Of a stretch of 5,087 nucleotides of DNA, positions 1 to 5,087 are shown one piece after another (position 1 is the first letter of the stretch; each line of letters opens with the position of its first letter). Source of the stretch: Dehalococcoidales bacterium. Lineage in GTDB: Bacteria; Chloroflexota; Dehalococcoidia; Dehalococcoidales; UBA5760. The stretch spans positions 1-5,087 of the forward strand of contig JAQUOC010000093.1 of the NCBI GenBank assembly GCA_028717305.1. Direction: 5' to 3'. Position numbers and translations under genes: made by a program. The notes under the pieces were generated by a model. It had not been told where the DNA came from. It saw nothing but the letters and a program-made list of their open reading frames with translations, and did not search any database.

Positions 1-1
1 A

Positions 2-472
2 ACCAGCATCCCCTTTTCCCGGCTCAAGAGCAAACAAAAACCGCCCTTTGAAACGATGATAATGGGTCTGACCACGGGCAGGACAGACCTGTATCGCAGA
101 ATCGACTCAAGGGTCGACGAGATGATAGAGCAGGGGTTGGTAGCCGAAGTGGACAGGCTGCTTAACATGGGCTACGGACTCGAACTACCGGCTATGTCCA
201 GCATCGGCTACAAGCAAATCGGCGCCTTTCTAAACGGCGGTCTGCCCCTGGCGGCAGCAATACAGCAAATCAAGTTTGAGACCCACCGCTTCGTCAGACA
301 CCAATACGCCTGGTTTCAACTGAAGGACAGCAGGATCAGCTGGGTTGACATCGGCGCTAGTAATACCGAATCACAAATCACGGAATCATTTGCCCGTTTC
401 ACGGCAGGTACGGCAGAAACGAAGCTCCTGCCAAGCCCGCCCACTTCAAGAAAGGACAAACATATTATATAA
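2..472 (+). CDS. miaA: tRNA dimethylallyltransferase MiaA, C-terminal part (5' end outside window)
   Basis: MiaA transfers a dimethylallyl group to N6 of A37 in tRNAs reading codons that begin with U, which stabilises codon-anticodon pairing. The frame is open from base 2 and gives about 156 residues before TAA at 470-472. The family's C-terminal signatures are visible in order: GLTTGRTDLYRRIDSRVDEMI, then GLVAEVDRLL, then MSSIGYKQIGAFL, then an ETHRFVRHQYAWF segment that matches the usual R-x-x-R-Q-x-x-W-F region, and a closing WVDI. The N-terminal P-loop and the substrate-binding part lie upstream of the window. The internal ATG codons near 56 are not the start, because conserved-looking sequence continues upstream. 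The last 35 or so residues are Ser/Thr/Lys-rich and look like an unconserved tail. The gene ends 37 nt before dapF and is probably co-transcribed with it. Family assignment is by motif recognition and is quite certain. Confidence 0.93.
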   Translation, partial: TSIPFSRLKSKQKPPFETMIMGLTTGRTDLYRRIDSRVDEMIEQGLVAEVDRLLNMGYGLELPAMSSIGYKQIGAFLNGGLPLAAAIQQIKFETHRFVRHQYAWFQLKDSRISWVDIGASNTESQITESFARFTAGTAETKLLPSPPTSRKDKHII

Positions 473-473
473 T
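445..473 (+). promoter_or_regulatory. candidate internal promoter ahead of dapF
   Basis: A perfect -10 hexamer TATAAT lies at 468-473 and overlaps the miaA stop codon. Seventeen bases upstream, 445-450 reads TTCAAG, only a 3 of 6 match to a -35 box, and there is no extended -10 TG. A start near 480 would give a leader of about 30 nt before the dapF ATG. The -10 is good but AT-rich gene ends produce such matches by chance, so this is tentative. Confidence 0.3.
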
Positions 474-509
474 GAGTTATCCTCAAAACAGCGAGGCAGA
501 TTCAGGAAA

Positions 510-1382
510 ATGGATTTCACCAAACTAGAGGGAGCCGGCAACGATTTTGTGCTGGTAGAGGCCAGCGATACCAATCGTGATTGGTCGCGACTGGCCATTG
601 CTGTCTGTGACCGACACTTCGGTATCGGCGCCGACGGTCTGCTGCTCCTGCTGCCGTCAGAAGCGGCTGACTTCCGGATGTGCATGTTTAACCCCGATGG
701 CTCCGAGGCGGAAGCCTGCGGTAATGGCCTGAGGTGTCTGGTGAAATACATCATAACCAGTAAGCTGTTAGCCGGAGATAAGGCACAACAATTCTGCTAT
801 ATCGAAACAAAAGACGGCATCAGAAAGGCGATAGTAAACCGACCGGCAGGGAAACCGATCAATATCCAGGTTAGTATGGGTCTACCCAAATTCAAGGCCG
901 GGGAGATACCGGCCGCAATAGGGGAGAGCGACCGGAGTTTAGTTTACATAAAATCTATGCTGAGCTATACTATTAACCTAGACAATCGGAAACTACCCCT
1001 GAACCTTGTCTCAATGGGAAATCCACATGCTGTCTATTTCACCGGGCAACCGGTGGCGGATTTCCCCTTAACCCGGATAGGGCCAGAGGTAGAGCATCAC
1101 AGAATATTTCCTCAGCGGGTAAACTTCGAGGTTGCCCGGCCGATCGACCGGCAGCAGATCGAAGCCAGGGTATGGGAGAGGGGAGCCGGTGAGACACTGG
1201 CCTGCGGCACAGGCGCCTGTGCGATAGCAGTGGCCGCCCGGTTAAATGACCTCACCAATGGCAGCGTAGCGATAAAACTGCCCGGTGGCATATTGAATGT
1301 AGAATGGGACGGCAAGGGTGAAGTATTACTCAGCGGTCCTACCGAAATAGTGTTTACCGGCCGGTGGCCGGGCGGAGCGTAG
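510..1382 (+). CDS. dapF: diaminopimelate epimerase DapF
   Basis: This cytoplasmic, cofactor-independent epimerase converts LL-diaminopimelate to meso-diaminopimelate, the direct precursor of lysine. The protein is 290 residues, close to the usual 270-290. It begins with the family's N-terminal signature (FTKLEGAGNDF, with Asn11). The first catalytic cysteine is Cys70 in ACGNGLRC and the second is Cys232 in GETLACGTGACA. GNPHAV (170-175) and WERGAGET (222-229) are also present, so both halves of the pseudo-symmetric fold and both active-site thiols are intact. The frame stays open upstream to 345, inside miaA, but ATG 510 is chosen because the conserved N-terminus starts exactly there. Its ribosome-binding sequence is weak: AGGA at 504-507 is very close and GAGG at 493-496 rather far. 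The next gene follows after only 4 nt and encodes the enzyme that makes DapF's substrate. Confidence 0.96.
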   Translation: MDFTKLEGAGNDFVLVEASDTNRDWSRLAIAVCDRHFGIGADGLLLLLPSEAADFRMCMFNPDGSEAEACGNGLRCLVKYIITSKLLAGDKAQQFCYIETKDGIRKAIVNRPAGKPINIQVSMGLPKFKAGEIPAAIGESDRSLVYIKSMLSYTINLDNRKLPLNLVSMGNPHAVYFTGQPVADFPLTRIGPEVEHHRIFPQRVNFEVARPIDRQQIEARVWERGAGETLACGTGACAIAVAARLNDLTNGSVAIKLPGGILNVEWDGKGEVLLSGPTEIVFTGRWPGGA

Positions 1383-1386
1383 CCAG

Positions 1387-2550
1387 ATGAGACTGTCAAA
1401 ACGAATAGAGAATCTGCCGCCTTATTTATTCCGGGAGATTACGCGTAAGATCGCCGAGAAAAGGGCCAGGGGTGAAGAGGTAATCAGCTTCGCTATCGGC
1501 GACCCTGATTTCCCCACACCAAAAAACATAATCAACAGACTCTGCCAAGCAGCGCAGGATCCGGCCAACCACCAATACCCGGAGAGTGACGGGCTTCCCG
1601 AACTACGCCGGGCAATAGCGGGATGGTATGAAAAGCGCTTTGGCGTTTCCCTCGACCCGGACAAGGAGATATTACCTCTTCTCGGTGCCAAAGAGGGCAT
1701 TGTCCATGCCGCTCTGTGCTTTATCGATCCCGGCGACATTGCCCTGGTACCCGATCCCGGCTACCCCCCCTATGCGATGGGCACCATAATGGCCAACGGG
1801 AAACCATACTATATGCCTCTTACAGAAGAGAACGATTTCCTTCCCGACCTGGAAATAATACCTTCCGATGTAATCAAAAAGGCTAAACTGCTTTGGATAA
1901 ACTACCCCAATAATCCCACCGGCGCCGTCGCTGAGCTCGATTTCTTCAACCGTGTCGCTAAGTTTGCCGGTAATCATGATCTGACGGTCTGTCACGACGC
2001 TCCTTACAGTGAGGTCGCCTTCGACGACTATCAACCGGCAAGCTTCATGCAGGCGGAAGGCGGCAGGGAAACCGGGATCGAGTTCCATTCACTGTCTAAA
2101 AGCTATAATATGACCGGGTGGCGGATAGGAATGGCAGTCGGTAACGCAGAAATGATAGACGCCCTGAAGAGGGTAAAATCGAACATAGACTCGGGTATTC
2201 CCCAAGCCATTCAGTACGCTGCGATCGAAGCACTCAACAGTCCTCAGGATCTAGTTAGAGAGCAGAGCCTGAAATACCAGAGACGGCGTGACCTGGTCGT
2301 GGATATGCTGAGCGACATCGGTCTTGAAGCCAGGCGGCCCAGGGCAGGTCTCTATATCTGGACCAAGGTTCCCGGCGGCTATACCTCTCTCGAGTTTGCC
2401 AACGACCTGCTGGAAAAGATAGGGGTGGTGGTTACTCCGGGCATAGGTTACGGGCAGAATGGCGAGGGCTACGTCCGTCTTTCATTGACCATATCCGATG
2501 CCAACCTGGTTAAAGGATTATCGCGGTTAGCCGAATGGCATATCCACTAA
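1387..2550 (+). CDS. dapL: LL-diaminopimelate aminotransferase (DapL-type, PLP fold type I)
   Basis: DapL converts L-tetrahydrodipicolinate directly to LL-diaminopimelate with glutamate as amino donor, replacing the succinylase/acetylase steps DapD-DapC-DapE. The 387-residue length is typical. Visible class I aminotransferase features are FAIGDPDFPTP near 35-45, YPESDGLPELRRAI (64-77), GAKEGIVHAAL (100-110), NYPNNPTGA (172-180, PLP-contacting Asn176), HDAPYSE with Asp204 and Tyr207 for the PLP ring and phosphate, SLSKSYNMTGWRIG with Schiff-base Lys238, and GEGYVRLSL with the carboxylate-binding Arg364. Motifs alone do not fully separate DapL from aspartate or alanine aminotransferases. The KEG-containing motif, the GEGYVRLSLT ending and the position 4 nt after dapF all favour DapL. 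ATG 1387 is supported by GGAG at 1374-1377, nine bases upstream, inside the dapF end; translational coupling is likely. Confidence 0.87.
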   Translation: MRLSKRIENLPPYLFREITRKIAEKRARGEEVISFAIGDPDFPTPKNIINRLCQAAQDPANHQYPESDGLPELRRAIAGWYEKRFGVSLDPDKEILPLLGAKEGIVHAALCFIDPGDIALVPDPGYPPYAMGTIMANGKPYYMPLTEENDFLPDLEIIPSDVIKKAKLLWINYPNNPTGAVAELDFFNRVAKFAGNHDLTVCHDAPYSEVAFDDYQPASFMQAEGGRETGIEFHSLSKSYNMTGWRIGMAVGNAEMIDALKRVKSNIDSGIPQAIQYAAIEALNSPQDLVREQSLKYQRRRDLVVDMLSDIGLEARRPRAGLYIWTKVPGGYTSLEFANDLLEKIGVVVTPGIGYGQNGEGYVRLSLTISDANLVKGLSRLAEWHIH

Positions 2551-2576
2551 AGCAGGTTCGAGTTAGAAAAAGTAAG

Positions 2577-2605
2577 TTGACATAATAATCGGGGGCCATT
2601 ATCAC
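2577..2605 (+). promoter_or_regulatory. candidate promoter with consensus -35 at the start of hflX
   Basis: TTGACA at 2577-2582 is a perfect -35 hexamer. After a 17-base spacer, 2600-2605 reads TATCAC, a 4 of 6 match to TATAAT. If used, transcription would start near 2612, downstream of the ATT/ATC codons proposed here as the hflX start. Such a transcript could only feed a shorter product from CTG 2649 or TTG 2823. The -10 is poor, so this may be chance. Confidence 0.22.
2591..2595 (+). promoter_or_regulatory. ribosome-binding sequence deciding the hflX start
   Basis: GGGGG can pair with the CCUCC core of 16S rRNA if one G-U pair is allowed. It sits 2 bases before ATT 2598 and 5 bases before ATC 2601. 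No ATG, GTG or TTG lies in the hflX frame nearby. The spacing slightly favours ATC; the AUU precedent in infC favours ATT. Confidence 0.4.
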
Positions 2606-3758
2606 CAAAAAACCGGTTGCGACCCACGCGTCTCGAGAACGGGCATGCCTGGTAGCGGTAGCAATCAAAGAGACCGTTAACAAACAATGGCCGGTAGAAG
2701 ACTCGATAGAAGAACTGGCACAGTTAGCCAGCGCAGCCGGCGCTGACATAGTAGGCAAGCTCACCCAGCAGCTAAACGTACCGTCGAAGACATACTACCT
2801 CGGCAAAGGCAAGCTTGATGAGTTGATCGCTCTGAAGGAAAGCCTCAACTATAGCGTGGTGGTCTTTGACGACGAACTGTCGCCGCTGCAGCAGCGGAAC
2901 CTGGAGCAAATCCTCAAGGTAAAGGTGATTGACCGCTCCGCCTTGATCCTGGATATTTTCGCCAAGCGTGCGCAAACCAGAGAAGGCCAGTTGCAGGTAG
3001 AACTGGCCCAGCACCAGTATCTACTACCTCGTCTTGCCGGGCAGTGGAGCCACCTGGAAAGGCTGGGCGGCGGCATCGGCACCAGGGGGCCGGGGGAATC
3101 ACAGCTTGAGACCGACCGGAGACTGGTTAACCGCAAGGTCAATTACCTGAAAAAACAGATTGAATCGGTAAAGAAACACCGCAATCTGTACCGGCAACAA
3201 CGCAGACGGCAGGGTATCCCCATCGTAGCACTGGTGGGCTATACCAACGCCGGTAAAAGCACACTACTAAATGCCTTAACCCATTCCGACGTACTGGTCG
3301 AAGACAAACTCTTCGCCACCCTGGACCCGACAACCCGCGGTCTTACTCTACCCGGCAAGGACAAGGTGCTATTTACCGACACCGTCGGCTTCATACAAAA
3401 ACTGCCACCCAGCATTATTACTGCGTTCCGTGCCACACTGGAAGAACTAGCCGAAGCCAGTATCCTTTTACACGTCGTCGATTTAACCTCGTCCAATGCC
3501 GCCGAGCAATGTCAATCTGTCGAGGGTATTCTGGAAGACCTCGGCCTTGCCGACAAGCCAATAATTACGGCACTTAACAAAATCGATTTACTGCTTAGCA
3601 GGGAGAGGACCTGGGACGAGCCGTCCGCCATAGACCACCTTTCCGGACAGGACCAGATAACCAGAGAAGATACGATCCTTGTTTCGGCAGAAAAGAAATG
3701 GGGACTTACCCGGCTCCTTGAAATGATCCAGGATGTTTTGGGCAGGATCCGGGCCTAG
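2598..3758 (+). CDS. hflX: GTPase HflX, ribosome-splitting factor, with apparent non-canonical start codon
   Basis: HflX binds the 50S subunit and uses GTP to split stalled or hibernating ribosomes. Numbering from ATT 2598 (386 residues), the N-terminal domain shows VPSKTYYLGKGKLDEL (61-76), FDDELSPLQQRNLE (90-103), DRSALILDIFAKRAQTREGQLQVELAQ (112-138) and the glycine-rich loop GGGIGTRGPGESQLETDRR (157-175), followed by a basic coiled stretch. The GTPase domain has G1 GYTNAGKST (214-222), switch I FATLDPTTR (239-247), G3 DTVGFI (261-266), G4 NKID (327-330) and G5 SAEKKWG (363-369). Little follows, so the E. coli-type C-terminal domain is absent or minimal. The frame is open from 2589, but the first ordinary start codon is TTG 2823, which would delete about 75 conserved-looking residues including the GKGK motif. 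I therefore place the start at ATT 2598 or ATC 2601. It lies 47 nt after dapL. Family certain; exact start uncertain. Confidence 0.92.
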   Translation: MITKKPVATHASRERACLVAVAIKETVNKQWPVEDSIEELAQLASAAGADIVGKLTQQLNVPSKTYYLGKGKLDELIALKESLNYSVVVFDDELSPLQQRNLEQILKVKVIDRSALILDIFAKRAQTREGQLQVELAQHQYLLPRLAGQWSHLERLGGGIGTRGPGESQLETDRRLVNRKVNYLKKQIESVKKHRNLYRQQRRRQGIPIVALVGYTNAGKSTLLNALTHSDVLVEDKLFATLDPTTRGLTLPGKDKVLFTDTVGFIQKLPPSIITAFRATLEELAEASILLHVVDLTSSNAAEQCQSVEGILEDLGLADKPIITALNKIDLLLSRERTWDEPSAIDHLSGQDQITREDTILVSAEKKWGLTRLLEMIQDVLGRIRA

Positions 3759-3767
3759 TTTAAGACA

Positions 3768-3820
3768 TTTAAGAATAAGACGCTCTAGAATCAAAATCTA
3801 GGGGCCTTAAAACATTTTTT
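3768..3820 (+). terminator. candidate intrinsic terminator of the miaA-dapF-dapL-hflX unit
   Basis: Two nested stems can form just after the hflX stop. The inner one pairs CTCTAGA (3783-3789) with TCTAGGG (3797-3803) across a 7-base loop, with one U-G pair. The outer one pairs TTTAAG (3768-3773) with CTTAAA (3806-3811). Six T residues follow at 3815-3820, three bases after the outer stem. The interior loop is asymmetric (9 against 2 bases) and the stems are AT-rich, so strength is doubtful, but position and T-run fit. Confidence 0.45.
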
Positions 3821-3894
3821 AATGGTATTCTACCCTCAAGAAGCGCATTTCAAGAATAACTCATCTATTTTGTTATCAAAAATGCAGTTCACCG

Positions 3895-3921
3895 AAAAAT
3901 CCGTCAAAGAAAAGAGACGGA
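3895..3921 (-). terminator. intrinsic terminator on the minus strand
   Basis: Read on the - strand, TCCGTC (3921-3916) pairs perfectly with GACGGA (3905-3900) across a 10-base loop, and five T residues follow immediately (3899-3895). The six-pair stem has four G-C pairs. The T-run exists only on the - strand side, so the signal is directional. It lies about 515 nt beyond the stop of the gene at 4437-5087, which implies either a long 3' untranslated region or a separate short - strand transcript. Confidence 0.5.
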
Positions 3922-4255
3922 GACAATAGATACTTATTTTCTAAACGCTTCCTTAGGTAATTACTTACAGTGAATAATGGAGGAAGAATCCGGGAACACT
4001 AAGCCGAGATAGTTGAACGGTTCGAAGGCCGACTTGAAGGCGAAGAAACAGCTTGAGTGAGAAATCTACTTCTGTTTCTGTTTGTTATTAGGGCGCACAA
4101 TATATGTTATGTAATCTAAGCGTTATCAAACAACCGTCGGGAAATACCCTGAAACGGACAAATGGCTAAATATCCACCGGAGTTTATTATAAAGATAACC
4201 CCAAAAGACCTCTACTCTTAAAGATGCCATCCGGAGTAACTAACACGGTATTTGT

Positions 4256-4295
4256 AAAAGTGCGAAAAGAGAAAATGCACTCTCTTATCACTTTT
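4256..4295. repeat. two-part inverted repeat able to form a long hairpin
   Basis: AAAAGTG (4256-4262) pairs with CACTTTT (4289-4295), and inside it AAGAGA (4267-4272) pairs with TCTCTT (4281-4286) around an 8-base loop. The interior loop is 4 by 2 bases, giving 13 pairs in all. The outer arm ends in a T-run on both strands, as in bidirectional terminators. An exclusive alternative stem, AGTGC (4259-4263) with GCACT (4277-4281), is also possible. Confidence 0.45.
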
Positions 4296-4326
4296 TCCCG
4301 GCACCTTGAGCAAATCGTTGCTAACG

Positions 4327-4378
4327 CCCTCTTGCCCTTCTCCATCTCCACACACTTCACCTACCCTACCAACACTCC
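4327..4378 (+). promoter_or_regulatory. C-rich, G-poor tract resembling a Rho utilisation site
   Basis: These 52 bases on the + strand contain 28 C and a single G (4334). An RNA of this composition would be largely unstructured. C-over-G bubbles of this kind are the known hallmark of rut sites. Placed after hflX and just before the end of the opposing gene, it could stop + strand read-through. The composition is seen directly; Rho action is inference, since no rho gene or transcript data are visible. Confidence 0.3.
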
Positions 4379-4422
4379 GATTACTTGGTTGTGTTATGTC
4401 AAGTTGATTTCCGGACATCCTA

Positions 4423-4442
4423 TGGTAATACAGGTATTACCA
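4423..4442. repeat. perfect 8-bp inverted repeat overlapping the stop codon of the minus-strand gene
   Basis: TGGTAATA (4423-4430) and TATTACCA (4435-4442) are exact reverse complements separated by four bases. The right arm covers the stop codon of the - strand gene (4437-4439 on the + strand). No T-run follows on the - strand, so it is not a normal intrinsic terminator. It may be a 3'-end stabilising hairpin, a protein-binding site or chance. Confidence 0.5.
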
Positions 4443-5087
4443 ATAACGGGATAGCGGCCAGACCTGTTCACCGATCTCTTTCCGTGAGGAAAAATCATAT
4501 ACGGTCTGTCCTACCTTGAGGCAGGTCCTATCCGGAGATACCTCGACAACCATTTCTTCTTCGGGCATCCGGCTGTGCAGAATATTGGCAAGAAGCACGG
4601 CTTTCTCCAGCCCGTCGCCACGGCCGTAGTTCCATACCTCATCGGGCTGAGCCAGACGCCCCGGACCATCGTATATCGACAGATCGGGCATCTCGCTCAA
4701 CCTCCGTACTAACAAGCTACCATCCATTCTCCCGGCACCTTCAATGGAGACCGGATTACGCTGCATAGCAGCAACCAAAAACGGCCACGGCTCCGTACGC
4801 TTCAGGTCGCGGTAGGCATAGAAAGCCATATTCGCAGTATTGTTACGCCCGCGGATAGCTTCCAACCGGTTGATTATATCTGCGCGCGTCATACCAGGAG
4901 TAATACCCAGCGGCTCCTGCCCAGAGATGAATTCCTTCTTAATAGCATCCGGAAGCCTGGGGTCGGTATTACAGAATGCTGCCAGTCTCTCCAGAGCCAC
5001 CTCCGCTTCCAGGCAGTCAGAAGCCAGCCGTTCCTTAAGCAGCTCTAAATCGCCCCGCGTGTTACACTTGATATTCTCCTGCCGTAC
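4437..5087 (-). CDS. uncharacterised protein with a possible degenerate transglutaminase-like C-terminus (N-terminus outside window)
   Basis: The frame is open from the window edge at 5087 to TAA at 4437, giving 216 visible residues. A GTG at 5000 is possible but the frame continues upstream with coding-like sequence, so the start is probably beyond the window. I do not recognise the family with confidence. The visible N-terminal part is a charged, probably helical segment with three cysteines. A central part carries GITPGMTRADIINRLEAIRG. Near the C-terminus is PDEVWNYGRGDGLEKAVLLANIL (4646-4578), followed by a strand-like part with LKVGQTVYDFSSRK. The GRGDGLEKAxLL stretch resembles the GDCxxxAxLL nucleophile motif of transglutaminase-like proteins, but glycine replaces cysteine and no following histidine motif is evident. 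If that fold is right, it is catalytically dead and perhaps a binding domain. No signal peptide or membrane segment is visible in this part. It converges on hflX. Confidence 0.8.
   Translation of the reverse strand, partial: VRQENIKCNTRGDLELLKERLASDCLEAEVALERLAAFCNTDPRLPDAIKKEFISGQEPLGITPGMTRADIINRLEAIRGRNNTANMAFYAYRDLKRTEPWPFLVAAMQRNPVSIEGAGRMDGSLLVRRLSEMPDLSIYDGPGRLAQPDEVWNYGRGDGLEKAVLLANILHSRMPEEEMVVEVSPDRTCLKVGQTVYDFSSRKEIGEQVWPLSRYW

Larger units (their letters stand above)
3821..4436. other. AT-rich convergent intergenic region without a recognisable gene
   Basis: About 616 bases separate the end of the + strand unit from the stop of the - strand gene. GC over 3841-4320 is about 39% by count, against 58% in a sampled line of hflX (3001-3060). 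No open frame here looks like a real protein, and I see no tRNA, rRNA, transposase or CRISPR repeat. What it does hold is secondary structure: a - strand terminator (3895-3921), a two-part hairpin (4256-4295), a nearly G-free C-rich tract (4327-4378) and a perfect inverted repeat (4423-4442). The part around 3980-4060 is richer in GC (about 45%) and may be gene debris. Confidence 0.7.

Noticed and set aside
1672..2088. Long antisense open frame within dapL
   Set aside because: It is a shadow of dapL codon usage; the + strand product has every expected aminotransferase motif.
4013..4045. GGTTCGAAGGCC stretch resembling a tRNA T-arm
   Set aside because: No acceptor, anticodon or D-arm pairing can be built around it.
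3977..4057. Two short frames, MEEESGNTKPR then VERFEGRLEGEETA, separated by a single TAG
   Set aside because: A faint resemblance of VERFEG to the start of small DUF3006-type proteins and the shared frame suggested a broken or read-through gene, but the stretch is too short to support that.
4044..4079. Inverted repeat AGAAACAG / CTGTTTCT with a 20-base loop
   Set aside because: Exact but short, with a large loop and only an interrupted T-run after it; too weak to call a terminator.
3872..4130. 9-bp direct repeat GTTATCAAA at 3872-3880 and 4122-4130
   Set aside because: Two AT-rich copies 250 bases apart are expected by chance; no target duplication or array is evident.
4162..4221. 19-codon frame starting MAKYPPEF
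   Set aside because: Looks superficially like a gene start but stops at once, lacks a ribosome-binding sequence, and the other frames do not continue it.
4218..4418. Open frame of 66 codons on the - strand, downstream of the uncharacterised gene
   Set aside because: It shares most of its span with the + strand frame, its AGG is immediately adjacent to the ATG, and I recognise no motif. It could be real given the - strand terminator further on, but nothing supports it directly.
4224..4454. Open frame of 76 codons on the + strand
   Set aside because: No recognisable family, no ribosome-binding sequence, composition dominated by the C-rich tract, and it runs into the 3' end of the opposing gene.

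Overview
The window reads as bacterial chromosome of moderate GC content, with dense, mostly co-directional genes. The gene order miaA - dapF - LL-diaminopimelate aminotransferase (dapL) - hflX, and the protein flavour, suggest a Chloroflexota bacterium of the Dehalococcoidia type. That assignment rests on my recollection of similar gene order in Dehalococcoides and relatives, not on a search.

Layout. Positions 2-3758 (+ strand) hold a probable operon: the 3' end of miaA (tRNA dimethylallyltransferase), dapF (diaminopimelate epimerase), a DapL-type aminotransferase 4 nt downstream, and hflX (ribosome-associated GTPase). Positions 3759-4436 form a convergent intergenic region of roughly 39% GC over 3841-4320. 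It contains a candidate + strand terminator after hflX, a cleaner - strand terminator at 3895-3921, a two-part hairpin at 4256-4295, a C-rich and nearly G-free + strand tract at 4327-4378, and a perfect 8-bp inverted repeat at 4423-4442. Positions 4437-5087 (- strand) hold the 3' part of an uncharacterised gene whose C-terminal part looks like a degenerate transglutaminase-like fold.

How the genes work together. DapL makes LL-diaminopimelate from tetrahydrodipicolinate in one transamination, and DapF epimerises it to meso-diaminopimelate, so the two adjacent genes encode consecutive steps towards lysine and, where present, peptidoglycan. miaA and hflX both serve translation (tRNA A37 modification; ribosome splitting and rescue). 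The same two genes flank hfq in E. coli, whereas here they flank the diaminopimelate pair.

The most notable point is hflX. Its conserved N-terminal domain is intact and in frame, but there is no ATG, GTG or TTG codon between the upstream stop (2586-2588) and an internal TTG at 2823. The gene therefore seems to need a non-canonical start (ATT 2598 or ATC 2601, just after a GGGGG ribosome-binding sequence), or the sequence carries an error there. I see no clear novel multi-gene system, CRISPR array, mobile element or RNA gene.
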